A stretch of 14,549 nt of DNA from an uncultured Bacilli bacterium (GCA_934095805.1 CAKOKV010000008.1:1-14549); one strand, 5' to 3'; positions 1 to 8,658 are shown, counted from the first letter of the stretch. The notes: generated from the letters alone by a model not told the origin. Made by a program: numbers and translations.

Positions 1-641
1 TCATCTACTAAAATATATCTAAATCTTTCTTGATATTTTTCTAATATATCTTTTCTTTTCTTAAATATTTCAACTGGTTTTAATAATAAATCATCAAAAT
101 CAACTGAATTATTTTCTTTTAATAATTTTAAATATTTTTCATATACAAGACCTATTACTTTATCATGTTCATTTAAAAATAATTTAGAAAATTCAAGAGG
201 ACTTATACCATCATTTTTAGCTGAACTTATTCTACTTATAATATGTTTTATATCATAATCAGCTGGATCATAACTATTCTCTTTTAATATCCTTTTAATT
301 AATGATTTAGTATCATCTGTATCTAATATTGTAATATTTGATGAATAACCTATCGTATCATAATTTTCTCTTAATATTCTAAGTCCAAAAGAATGAAATG
401 TACCAATAAATATAGAATCAGCTACACTACCAATTTTATTTTGAACCCTAACTCTCATTTCTTTTGCGGCTTTATTTGTAAATGTTATTGCTAATATATT
501 ATATGGACTAACACCATCATCAATAAGTTTTATTATTCTTTCAGTTAATACTCTTGTTTTACCACTTCCAGCTCCTGCTAAGACTAAACAAGGTCCTTCT
601 GTATGATTAACTGCTTCTAATTGTTTATCATTTAATGTCAT
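1..641 (-). CDS. pcrA: ATP-dependent DNA helicase PcrA/UvrD, N-terminal part (runs off left edge)
   Basis: This is the first 213 codons of a superfamily 1A 3'-5' DNA helicase, which unwinds DNA in nucleotide excision repair, rolling-circle replication and removal of RecA filaments. Seen directly: a Q-motif-like start (LNDKQLEAV, residues 3-11), Walker A AGAGSGKT (22-29), motif Ia (AITFTNKAAKEM, 51-62), motif Ib GTFHSF (80-85), DFDDLL (181-186), and the beginning of motif II (ILVDE), where the window ends. The order and spacing match the 1A domain and the start of 1B in PcrA, normally about 720-750 residues, so roughly 70 percent of the gene lies outside. The ATG at 641 is supported by an AGAGGT ribosome binding site at 649-654. 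A housekeeping gene with no evident link to the surface operon upstream, though on the same strand. Confidence 0.95.
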   Translation of the reverse strand, partial: MTLNDKQLEAVNHTEGPCLVLAGAGSGKTRVLTERIIKLIDDGVSPYNILAITFTNKAAKEMRVRVQNKIGSVADSIFIGTFHSFGLRILRENYDTIGYSSNITILDTDDTKSLIKRILKENSYDPADYDIKHIISRISSAKNDGISPLEFSKLFLNEHDKVIGLVYEKYLKLLKENNSVDFDDLLLKPVEIFKKRKDILEKYQERFRYILVD

Positions 642-659
642 ATTTTTTACCTCTTACTC

Positions 660-665
660 ATTATA
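660..665 (-). promoter_or_regulatory. Candidate extended -10 promoter element of pcrA
   Basis: On the minus strand the bases read TATAAT preceded by TGT, a perfect -10 hexamer with a TGn extension. No convincing -35 lies 16-18 bases upstream, which an extended -10 can tolerate. Transcription would begin near 653, leaving a leader of only about 12 bases and part of the ribosome binding site. It is therefore either a very short-leader promoter or an AT-rich coincidence. Confidence 0.4.
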
Positions 666-713
666 ACATTTAAGATTTATTATTAAAAGCAAACAATTAA
701 AATTATTTTAATC

Positions 714-755
714 TCATTGAACATTTTTGCCGTTTCCGTCACTTTTGTTCAATGA
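714..755 (-). terminator. Hairpin after the giant gene, possible terminator
   Basis: A perfect 10-bp inverted repeat, TCATTGAACA at 714-723 and its complement at 746-755, encloses a 22-base loop. The loop is noticeably richer in G and C than its surroundings and contains a tandem CCGT-TT-CCGT. It starts 20 bases past the stop codon of the 2443-residue gene, the right place for an operon terminator. There is no immediate U tract on the minus transcript, and the loop is long, so it could instead be a dispersed repeat, a protein-binding site or a processing hairpin. Confidence 0.4.
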
Positions 756-774
756 AAAAGAAGTATCTCTACTT

Positions 775-3700
775 CTAATTCTGTATTAAATAACTATTAT
801 ATCGTTTAAAATATACATCTGTTCTATAATTGCTATAATAATCAGTTGGAACATATATTGTTAAATTATATGAATTGTTGAATGTTTCATATGCGGTTAG
901 TTTTGGTGTATCAGTATAGAAATAATATGTAGATAAATTAGTACAACCACTAAATGCATAAGCACCAATACTTTCAAGATTATCACTCATATAAACAGTA
1001 TATAAATTAGTTTGATTAGCAAATGATCTATAAGCAATAGTTTTAACTGTATCAGGTATAGTATATATTTGACTTGTTTTTCCATTTGGATATCTAATTA
1101 ATGTAGTTTCATCTTTATCAAATAATACACCATTTACTGATGTAAATGAAGTATTACTACTACTTACATAAATATTAGTTATTTCAGTATTTCCATCTAA
1201 GAATCCATCTGGTATTTCTACTAAATATGCTGGTAGAGTTAAGTTTCTAACATAATTATTACCATCAAAAGCATCAGCAGCAATTGTTGTAACTCTTCTA
1301 CTAACACCATTAACATCAAGAGTATCAGGAATAGTAACTGAACTATTATTACCTGTATAAGATGTTATTTTTATTTGATTATTATTATCTAGTATATATA
1401 AGAAATCAGATGAATATTGAGCACTTGAATAATTATGATATCTCCATGGAGTAGCATTTCTAAAATCATTTAATACTGATGATGGAACTGAATATGTAAA
1501 GTGTGATCTATAAATCAAACCGAAAAGTACAGTGTCATAATCTGGTAATGCAGTTGAAGCTGTTGTTGGAACAGATCCTACTTGCATACTAAGTGTTGTA
1601 TTAGGCCCACCTTGATATGGGTTGTATAAAGCATAATCATTAATAGCAGTAGTACCAGTACCAAATTGAATATATGAAATAGAGCCACAACTATATAAAC
1701 AATAATCATCAGCTATAACTACACTATTAAATACTGCATTAGTTAATTTTTCACAATCAGCAAATGAATATTTCCCAAGTCTAGTTATTTGGTTACCAGT
1801 AATTCTTGAAATATCAGTCTTATAGAAAGCATAATCTCCGATTAGAACTACACTATTTGGTAAATTAACAATCCATTGTTCACCAGTTTGAACAGAAACA
1901 CCATAATAAGCATAAGTACCAATAGATACAACATCTAAATTTTGTCCACCTGCTGTTATAGTATTAGGTATTTCAAATGTTGAATTTATATCTGGTCCAT
2001 GATATTCAATTATTTCCCAACCCGTTACATCAGCATTATACATATTTTTAAGAGTAACTTCTCTTACACTATATTCACCTATATCATAAGGAAGAGCTCC
2101 ATATTTATAACTACCAATAATATACCCGGTAGGATAAATATAATCTTTAACATTAGATGGGAAAGTCTTTTTATATGCTTCTTGATAAGTAACATCAGAT
2201 GTACCAATATTACCATCAGGAACATAAATTCTAAATCTCTTGCCTAATGTTGTACCAACATTATAGAAAGAATTAACTCCAACACCAATTTTCATACCAC
2301 TAGCTCCACTATCTGCCTCAGTTGAAGCAAAGAACATTTGCTCCATACCAATACATCCATAGAATGCTCCTTCACCTATACTAGTAACAGGTCCTGCATT
2401 AACATAATTAAGACTTGTATTATTAGCATAAGCATAAGCACCTAATTCAACAAGACTAGTAGTTGTTGCTTTATATAATTTATTATTAAAGAATGCATAA
2501 TTTCCAATATAATCTGTATTTGGTAAATTTATTTCATGAACACCTTGTAAATTATAAAATGCATAATCATAAACATATCTTATACTTGTAGCTACTATAT
2601 CAAATTCTCCTCCAGAATCCATTGTAGCCCATCTATAAGCTCTATCACCTATTCCAATAACATCATATGTTTTATCATCTATTGTTAATGATGATGGAAT
2701 AATATATCTAGAATTCAAATTAGCTCCATGATATTCAACTATTTCCCAACCAGTAACTGTTTCACCAGCTTTTGTTGTATAATCTCTTAAAACAACACTA
2801 TATTCTCCAATATTATATGGAATAGATGAAGTTGAGAATGTTCCTAAAATAGTTCCATAATCATAGAAATAATCTTTATATTCAGTCCTAAATGAATTAG
2901 CATATATATCAGTTAAATAATCATTTTTAGTAGTTGTATTAGTTGTATAATAAGTACCATTTGAATCAAATAAATGATTATTTAAATAATTCCAAGTTGA
3001 ATAATTACTATTAGATCTTACAACAAATGTAAATGTAGTACTTTGTCCATTTGCTAAAACTCCATTAGCACTAGTATTACTAAATTTAACACTTGTACTA
3101 GATATTTCATATGATACATCTGTTGAAGATTGAAAAGATGTATTACCTAAATTAATTGATGTAGTCCAACTAGATAACTCATGCCCTGTATTATTTGTAA
3201 CTGTAACTGTACATGTATAAGTATATCTTCTATTAGTTGTAGTTCTCCTACAACTATCAGTTACATTAATAGCGGTAGTTGTAGGAACTTTAGTTTCACT
3301 ACTAATTACTGATTCAGCAACATAAAATCTTATTCTATTACTTGTAAGAGTACCAACATCAGTAAATGCATATTGGTCAAATACCTTTGTTTCCTCTGGT
3401 GGTGTAAAGAATACTTGTACTAAGTTTGGTAAATTAAATACAGCATTTGATTCCATATTATAAACTTTACCAAGATTTATTTTATATAAACTATTTATAT
3501 TAGCAAGAGCATATGAACCAATACTTCTTAAATTAGGAGCATCAAAATATATAAGTGAACCATTATTAAATGCATAACTCTTTAAATCAAGTAAACTATT
3601 TGAAGTAAATGAATTTATGGCTTTTATTCCTTCAAAAGCATGATCATTAATAACTAACAATTTATTATTAATAATATCACTACCAGTAGTACCATTTACT

Positions 3701-6700
3701 TTTGTATGTCTAAAAGCATAAGTACCAATTGAAATAACATCCTTACTTACTCCATCAACTGTAACTGTCTCTGGTATCATAAATGTATTTGTGATGTCTT
3801 CGCCATGATATTCAATTATTTCATAACCAACAACATCTTCATTATTTCTATTTTTAATAGTTACTTCTCTTACACTATACTCTCCAATATCAAAAGGAAT
3901 TGGTGTGTTTATAAAACTACCAACAATAGTACCAGTCGGATATACATATTCAGCATAAGTACTAAATAATGTTTTATAGAAATCAACTTTTCCTTCTGGC
4001 ACATATATTCTAAGTCTATTATTAGTATTAGTACCAATATTTAATATGGCTGTTGAATGTATTGACATATTAGCTGTATCAGTAGTACCAATAAATACTT
4101 GTTCTAAGTTAGGGTTATTACTAATAGCATTCTCACCCATTACTTTAATATTACCTAAGTTAACACTATAAAGTGTATCCATACCTGACATAGCAAAGTT
4201 ACCAAGTGAATTCAAATTAGGAAGTGCAACTATTTGAAGTGCTGTATTATATAGTCCATAATCACCTATTGAAACTAAACTGCTTGATGTAAGTGATTTA
4301 ACAGAAATATTCTCTAAACCATGAGCATCAATATTAAGTAAGTTATTAGCTACTAAATCTATAGTTTGATTTTCTTTTGAAACTGTATGTCTATAAGCAT
4401 ATTCACCAATTGATATTATATTCATAACTGGTGTACTTGAAGAATAAGCACTAAGAACTGATGCTGATAAACTTTGACTAATCGTATCATAATAGAAAGA
4501 TATATTTATACTACTATTTGCATTAATTGTTCCATTATATGTTGCATTAGATAGTGTCAATATATTTCCATCTATATTCTCTACTGCATTAGTATATGTA
4601 CTTCCCCAAGTAACTCCATCAGGAAGAGCTATTCTAACAAACCAATCAGTAACAGCGGTATCCATATTATTCTTAATGTTAATTGTACCACCATATCTAT
4701 ATCCAGAACCTTGTTGCCATGAATTACCACTAATAGTAGCAGTAAGCCCTTCGCCAATTGATATTATATCTGGAATTTGATAACTACTTGTTAAATCAGC
4801 TCCATGATATTCAATTATTTCATAAGCAGTTACATCATTACCTGCTCCATTTTTCTTAGTAACAGTTCTAACACTATATTCACCCCAATCATAAGGTATA
4901 GCTACATGTTTATAATTACCTATGATTGTACCCATTGGATAAATAAATGCACTGCTTCCTTGGAATAATTTCTTATATCCATTTAAATAATTAAATCCTT
5001 CATCATCGCTACCATCAGGAACATATACTCTAAGTCTTCCATCAAGATACATTCCCCAGTTAGTGAATACAGCATTTTCTCCGACAGTTAAATTTATACT
5101 TTTACCATTGTTAACAACAACAGTACTCATATTTCTAAACCATACTCTACCAAGTTGAGGACAATTATAAAATGCATAATCGCCAATATATGTAACAGGA
5201 CCTAAATCCATTTCATATAAAGTAGTACTATTAGTAAATGCATACTTACCAATTCTATCTATTTTACCAAGAGATATATAAGTAATAGGATTTTCATAAA
5301 AACCATAATCACCTATACTAGTTATTGTATTTGATTCTAACTTAGTTAACTTAGTTTTATAAAATGCATATGAATTAATAATCTCAACATTAGATAAATT
5401 TATATTAGTTATATTATCTTCATAAAATGCATAACTATTTATTAATTTAACAGTGTTTGGTATTACTACACTAACACCAGTAGCTGGTGTAATTAAATTT
5501 CTATATGAATTATATCCAAGAGCAGTAATATTTTTAGTTATAGAATTCTTTGTTATTGTATTTGGTATTGTTAAATTAGATCCAACAGACACACTATTTA
5601 TAAAATATGATATTCCATATCCATCTTCATAATCATATAAGAAATATTGTTTATTGTCTGATAATGTAGCTGCATAATATATATATGCTTCATTAATATT
5701 ATTAGCATCTCTATAAGCAGTTATAGCTCCCTCTGGTACAAAGAATTTAGTACCATTAGATACATCATTAAATGCTCCACTCGCAACAGTTGGAGGAATT
5801 TGTCCTTCAAAGTTAACATATTTTGCATTCTTAAATGCTCCACTTCCTATACTAGTAACAGAACTTGGTATAGATAAGAAACTAAATGTTCTGTTTGTAC
5901 TTATTCTACCTAAATTAACATTAGCAAAAGCATTATCACCAATAGTAGTAAGTGTTTTAGATAATATTAATGTTTTAATAGAAGTTTTATCTTTTAATGT
6001 ATTATTAGCTATCTTATTAATAGTTTTATTATCACTTATAGTTGCATTTTGAAGTCCTAAATATTCTATATCAGGCATTGCATCACTAGCGATATAATCA
6101 AAGTCATCATTTTCAAAATATGCTTGATTTAATGTATAAATAACTAACTTTTTAATAGCAGATATTCTATCAGTTGTAGTAATTGGATCAATCTCATCAA
6201 AATATGCGGTTAAAAGTCCTTCAAGAGTTTCTTTATTATCTCTTATATAAACATAATATGAATCTTCTTCACCTTGTATTGGAACAACAGAATCTTCAGG
6301 TGCTCCTTGATTAATATCATCTCCAGTATAGTGATCACTACCAGAAACAGTTATATCATTAGAACTAACACCTCTAATAATTAATGTATTACCAGTATTA
6401 GGTCCAGTATAAGGAGTTGAGTTTGATGGCAACATAATTGATGAACCACCAAGTACTCCAAGTATTGTATTTAAGTTATAAATATATATTTGATATTTAG
6501 AGAAAGAATCAATAAGATTCATATCTTGTAATTGTATTTGAGTAATTGTTCCGTTATTTAATATTTCTATATTTGTACTTCCAGGAGCACCTATTACATA
6601 ATTAAGTTCAACATTAGGTGCTATTGTAAGTCTTGTATTAGATAAAACTATAATATCAGCAGGAATATTTCCTATCTTATTTTTAACAATTCTTACTGCT

Positions 6701-8106
6701 TCTAAAAGTACTCCATCTTCTTCTTCATTTTGAATACCATTAACAGTAAACTCTCCGCCAACAAAAATATCATAATCTTTATTAAGACCAGTAAAATGTA
6801 TTTGTGATTTAGGAGCATTAACATATAGTCTATTATCAACATCAATCTTACCACCACCAGATGTATCTATTTTTAATTTTCCTAGTTCTACAAAATCATA
6901 AACAAGATCTCCAGTAACATGTAAATTATATGTATCAGTATCAATTCCTACTCTTCTTTGAAAATCAATACTACCATTAATAGTTATATCATCTGCAAGT
7001 TTAATAGTATCACCACTTAAAGCATTAAGCACAGCATCTCTAAATTGTTCTTCATTTTCAACAAGCCATATTTGACCTTCATTTATAAGACTAGCATCTA
7101 TTCCTCTTTGAGTACAATAAACATTAGCATGAACTGCGACAGAAGCACCAGAATATAGTGTTGAATTAACACTTTGATACATACCATAATCTATTCTAAA
7201 ATATTTATAATTATTTTCAGGATTATCCTCATCCTTATCAATTTCACCTTTAATTAATACTTGTGGTATCGTAGTCATATTAGAAACTGGATTAACAGCA
7301 TCAGTTTCCAAATTATCAGGTGTTGGATTATTTTTAGCATAAGCTTCAAGTTTACTACTAACTCCCTCAGTAACAGTACTACTTAAAACCTCTTCTGTTA
7401 TATCAATAACCCTATAATAAAGTACACCAGCATTAGACATAGTTCCATCTAATGTAAATGTTAAATTATAATCTAAATCAAGAGAACCAGTATTCTTTAT
7501 TTCAACATATCTTGTATTCTTAAATGTATTAGCAAGATTATCTTCTTCAACAACAGTAACAGTATCTCCTTCTATACCAATTAAATTACCATTTTTATCA
7601 TATTGATTAACAATATGTTCAACAATACCAAGAGCAATCTTAGTTCCTTTACTTACATATTCATTATAAAACCAAGAATAAGCATCATATATCAAAAATA
7701 CAGATAATGCAGCAAGTACAAGAGTTTTAGCAACTATTCTCTTAGTACAATATTTAGAATATTTATCTTTTACATCATTAATTTTATCCTTAGTATCATA
7801 TCTAACTTCAAGTAAATATGTTTGATAATCATATTTAGCTTCTTCTAATTTAACAATAGACTTCTTATATAAAAGTTTACTCTCTTTTCTAAACCTCTTA
7901 AATATACTTAAACAATGTATCTTATATAAAAACCTATAAAAATAAACAGATAAAGCAACAACACCAAGTATTTCATAATAGTAAAATTTTCTTAGCTTTC
8001 TTTTAGTTCTTCTTTTAAACTTATAAAATCTTTTTTTAGCCACATGAAAGAAATCAATTAAATAATTGATAATCGCATTATAAATTTTATTAATGCTTTC
8101 TTTCAT
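775..8106 (-). CDS. Giant BspA-like leucine-rich-repeat surface protein with TasA-like and CBM2-like domains
   Basis: A 2443-residue predicted surface protein and the last gene of the operon; its AAGGAG site overlaps the peptidase gene's stop. Layout by residue: basic cytoplasmic N-terminus (22-41), membrane segment (about 45-66), charged helical stretch (70-124), second membrane segment (125-140) ending AYSWF (142-146), a SipW-type box; TasA-like beta sandwich (about 150-335); beta-helix-like region (about 343-545); then six blocks of BspA/LRR_5 repeats (signature SIGxYAF) from about 680 to 2410. LRR blocks end in a YVP-type cap and are joined by linker modules, four of them close copies (GEYSVR, EYHG). 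Two CBM2-like domains (1121-1215, 1612-1702) are inserted. No LPXTG motif, so it is held by its N-terminal segments or released by the peptidase. BspA-type LRR proteins typically mediate adhesion; the ligand here is unknown. Confidence 0.9.
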   Translation of the reverse strand: MKESINKIYNAIINYLIDFFHVAKKRFYKFKRRTKRKLRKFYYYEILGVVALSVYFYRFLYKIHCLSIFKRFRKESKLLYKKSIVKLEEAKYDYQTYLLEVRYDTKDKINDVKDKYSKYCTKRIVAKTLVLAALSVFLIYDAYSWFYNEYVSKGTKIALGIVEHIVNQYDKNGNLIGIEGDTVTVVEEDNLANTFKNTRYVEIKNTGSLDLDYNLTFTLDGTMSNAGVLYYRVIDITEEVLSSTVTEGVSSKLEAYAKNNPTPDNLETDAVNPVSNMTTIPQVLIKGEIDKDEDNPENNYKYFRIDYGMYQSVNSTLYSGASVAVHANVYCTQRGIDASLINEGQIWLVENEEQFRDAVLNALSGDTIKLADDITINGSIDFQRRVGIDTDTYNLHVTGDLVYDFVELGKLKIDTSGGGKIDVDNRLYVNAPKSQIHFTGLNKDYDIFVGGEFTVNGIQNEEEDGVLLEAVRIVKNKIGNIPADIIVLSNTRLTIAPNVELNYVIGAPGSTNIEILNNGTITQIQLQDMNLIDSFSKYQIYIYNLNTILGVLGGSSIMLPSNSTPYTGPNTGNTLIIRGVSSNDITVSGSDHYTGDDINQGAPEDSVVPIQGEEDSYYVYIRDNKETLEGLLTAYFDEIDPITTTDRISAIKKLVIYTLNQAYFENDDFDYIASDAMPDIEYLGLQNATISDNKTINKIANNTLKDKTSIKTLILSKTLTTIGDNAFANVNLGRISTNRTFSFLSIPSSVTSIGSGAFKNAKYVNFEGQIPPTVASGAFNDVSNGTKFFVPEGAITAYRDANNINEAYIYYAATLSDNKQYFLYDYEDGYGISYFINSVSVGSNLTIPNTITKNSITKNITALGYNSYRNLITPATGVSVVIPNTVKLINSYAFYEDNITNINLSNVEIINSYAFYKTKLTKLESNTITSIGDYGFYENPITYISLGKIDRIGKYAFTNSTTLYEMDLGPVTYIGDYAFYNCPQLGRVWFRNMSTVVVNNGKSINLTVGENAVFTNWGMYLDGRLRVYVPDGSDDEGFNYLNGYKKLFQGSSAFIYPMGTIIGNYKHVAIPYDWGEYSVRTVTKKNGAGNDVTAYEIIEYHGADLTSSYQIPDIISIGEGLTATISGNSWQQGSGYRYGGTINIKNNMDTAVTDWFVRIALPDGVTWGSTYTNAVENIDGNILTLSNATYNGTINANSSINISFYYDTISQSLSASVLSAYSSSTPVMNIISIGEYAYRHTVSKENQTIDLVANNLLNIDAHGLENISVKSLTSSSLVSIGDYGLYNTALQIVALPNLNSLGNFAMSGMDTLYSVNLGNIKVMGENAISNNPNLEQVFIGTTDTANMSIHSTAILNIGTNTNNRLRIYVPEGKVDFYKTLFSTYAEYVYPTGTIVGSFINTPIPFDIGEYSVREVTIKNRNNEDVVGYEIIEYHGEDITNTFMIPETVTVDGVSKDVISIGTYAFRHTKVNGTTGSDIINNKLLVINDHAFEGIKAINSFTSNSLLDLKSYAFNNGSLIYFDAPNLRSIGSYALANINSLYKINLGKVYNMESNAVFNLPNLVQVFFTPPEETKVFDQYAFTDVGTLTSNRIRFYVAESVISSETKVPTTTAINVTDSCRRTTTNRRYTYTCTVTVTNNTGHELSSWTTSINLGNTSFQSSTDVSYEISSTSVKFSNTSANGVLANGQSTTFTFVVRSNSNYSTWNYLNNHLFDSNGTYYTTNTTTKNDYLTDIYANSFRTEYKDYFYDYGTILGTFSTSSIPYNIGEYSVVLRDYTTKAGETVTGWEIVEYHGANLNSRYIIPSSLTIDDKTYDVIGIGDRAYRWATMDSGGEFDIVATSIRYVYDYAFYNLQGVHEINLPNTDYIGNYAFFNNKLYKATTTSLVELGAYAYANNTSLNYVNAGPVTSIGEGAFYGCIGMEQMFFASTEADSGASGMKIGVGVNSFYNVGTTLGKRFRIYVPDGNIGTSDVTYQEAYKKTFPSNVKDYIYPTGYIIGSYKYGALPYDIGEYSVREVTLKNMYNADVTGWEIIEYHGPDINSTFEIPNTITAGGQNLDVVSIGTYAYYGVSVQTGEQWIVNLPNSVVLIGDYAFYKTDISRITGNQITRLGKYSFADCEKLTNAVFNSVVIADDYCLYSCGSISYIQFGTGTTAINDYALYNPYQGGPNTTLSMQVGSVPTTASTALPDYDTVLFGLIYRSHFTYSVPSSVLNDFRNATPWRYHNYSSAQYSSDFLYILDNNNQIKITSYTGNNSSVTIPDTLDVNGVSRRVTTIAADAFDGNNYVRNLTLPAYLVEIPDGFLDGNTEITNIYVSSSNTSFTSVNGVLFDKDETTLIRYPNGKTSQIYTIPDTVKTIAYRSFANQTNLYTVYMSDNLESIGAYAFSGCTNLSTYYFYTDTPKLTAYETFNNSYNLTIYVPTDYYSNYRTDVYFKRYNSYLIQN
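1909..2136 (-). repeat. Linker module copy 4 in the giant gene
   Basis: Residues 1991-2066. The block reads PTGYIIGSY, PYDIGEYSVREVT, WEIIEYHG and IPNTIT, followed by a return to LRR (SIGTYAYYG). It includes the 20-bp DNA repeat CCATGATATTCAAYTATTTC (plus strand, here 1997-2016), shared with the other three close copies. It lies 243 codons after copy 3, the shortest spacing, and there is no inserted domain between these copies. Confidence 0.85.
2638..2865 (-). repeat. Linker module copy 3 in the giant gene
   Basis: Residues 1748-1823. The most divergent of the four close copies: DYGTILGTF, PYNIGEYSV, then a two-residue-longer loop (LRDYTTKAGETV), WEIVEYHG and IPSSLTID. The shared 20-bp DNA repeat lies at 2726-2745. 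The LRR cap just before this copy is split by the second CBM2-like domain. Confidence 0.85.
3001..3273 (-). other. CBM2-like beta-sandwich domain 2 inside the giant gene
   Basis: Residues 1612-1702. The pattern fits carbohydrate-binding module family 2: a YTCTVTVTNNTG strand, a conserved SSWTTSINLG segment, then NTSANGVLANGQSTTFTF, matching the family's usual order (TVTNTG, WTVTW, NG.LAxG). C1619 and C1632 could form a disulfide. It interrupts the cap that in other copies runs from (R)xRxYVPxG straight to YKxxF and YIYPTG. CBM2 modules typically bind cellulose, chitin or xylan, but the usual surface tryptophans are not clearly present, so binding is unproven. The boundaries are approximate. 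Confidence 0.6.
3721..3942 (-). repeat. Linker module copy 2 in the giant gene
   Basis: Residues 1389-1462. It reads PTGTIVGSF, PFDIGEYSVREVT, YEIIEYHG, IPETVTVDG and then re-enters the LRR with DVISIGTYAFRHT. This uninterrupted copy shows what copy 1 would look like without its inserted domain. The shared 20-bp DNA repeat is at 3803-3822. Confidence 0.85.
4403..4769 (-). repeat. 19-bp direct repeats bracketing CBM2-like domain 1
   Basis: TCRCCAATTGATATTATAT (plus strand) occurs at 4403-4421 and 4751-4769 with a single A/G difference, 348 bp (116 codons) apart and therefore in frame. Each copy encodes NIISIGE or DIISIGE, one before and one after the CBM2-like domain. The arrangement looks like a domain inserted by homology or slippage that duplicated its junction. 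Because the repeat codes for an LRR consensus, shared coding constraint could also explain part of the match. Confidence 0.65.
4462..4746 (-). other. CBM2-like beta-sandwich domain 1 inside the giant gene
   Basis: Residues 1121-1215. It starts with LTATISGNSWQQGSGYRYGG, followed by TINIKNNMDTAVTDWFVRIA, LTLSNATYNGTINANSSI and NISFYYDT. This order resembles family 2 carbohydrate-binding modules: W near the start, a TNT-type strand, W in the middle strand, then the NG-xI-xAxxS turn. It interrupts linker copy 1 just before the LRR resumes. The fold call is by pattern only, and binding ability is inference. Confidence 0.6.
4747..4935 (-). repeat. Linker module copy 1 in the giant gene
   Basis: Residues 1058-1120. 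It reads PMGTIIGNY, PYDWGEYSVRTVT, YEIIEYHG and IPDIISIGEG, then runs into the first CBM2-like domain instead of continuing into the TVTVDG-type segment seen in copy 2. The shared 20-bp DNA repeat is at 4802-4821. More distant linkers of the same general plan appear at residues about 790-870 and 2207-2280. Confidence 0.85.
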
Positions 8107-8112
8107 TTAATA

Positions 8113-8658
8113 CTACTCCTTATTCTTAATCTTCTTTACATCTTTTATTATATCTCTTATTTCATAAAAATAAATATACCCTAATGGAATAATTATAATA
8201 AGAACAAATCCTATTTTAGTATCCATTATCTTTTCAATTAAACTAAAAAACTTAAATTTATAAATATATTTACCTAATATTTCTTCTTCATAAACAGCTG
8301 GATCTTCACTTATATTTTGTATACCTTTTGTATAAAATATATTTCTTCCATTTTCAAGTTTTATACCAACTATTTTATGAGTAACTATTTTTCCTTTTAA
8401 ATTACCACTAGATCCCTTAAAAGTAATAATATCTCCTACTTTATATGAATCAGTACTTCTTTCTTGTACAAGAATTACATCACCTTTATGTAAAACAGGT
8501 TCCATACTTTTAGTAATAATAGAATATGTTCTAAAACCAAAAACACTAGGATTATTTGGAAATACTTTTTGATATACAGTAAATATAGCAAATAATATCA
8601 ATAATACTAATATAATTATTTTTAAAATATCAAATATTTTTTTTATTACCTTTTTCAT
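8113..8658 (-). CDS. SipW/ER-type signal peptidase I
   Basis: A 181-residue membrane serine protease of the S26B branch (SipW, archaeal and eukaryotic ER type). It removes signal peptides on the outer face of the membrane. Seen directly: N-terminal membrane segment (about 8-29), catalytic Ser51 in ITKSMEP, GDIITF (75-80), His94 in IVTHKIVGI where bacterial type I peptidases have Lys, a TKGIQN...DP segment (110-120) offering the third acidic residue (D119), and a C-terminal membrane segment (about 149-165). Length matches SipW (about 190). The ATG has an AAAGGA site. It sits between three TasA-like genes and a giant protein that all carry a Y(A/S)W(F/M) box, as SipW sits with TapA and TasA in Bacillus, so it is probably their dedicated peptidase. 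Family call secure; substrate assignment inferred. Confidence 0.93.
   Translation of the reverse strand: MKKVIKKIFDILKIIILVLLILFAIFTVYQKVFPNNPSVFGFRTYSIITKSMEPVLHKGDVILVQERSTDSYKVGDIITFKGSSGNLKGKIVTHKIVGIKLENGRNIFYTKGIQNISEDPAVYEEEILGKYIYKFKFFSLIEKIMDTKIGFVLIIIIPLGYIYFYEIRDIIKDVKKIKNKE

Noticed and set aside
1999..2247. Open frame of 82 codons on the plus strand
   Set aside because: It lies wholly within the giant minus-strand gene, antisense to linker copy 4. It has no convincing ribosome binding site, and its composition (Ile, Asn, Ser, Thr) is what the complement of that repeat would give.
775..8106. CRISPR-like or satellite repeat array suggested by repeated motifs
   Set aside because: The repeats are in-frame protein repeats (LRR units and linker modules) with irregular spacing and no constant spacer structure.
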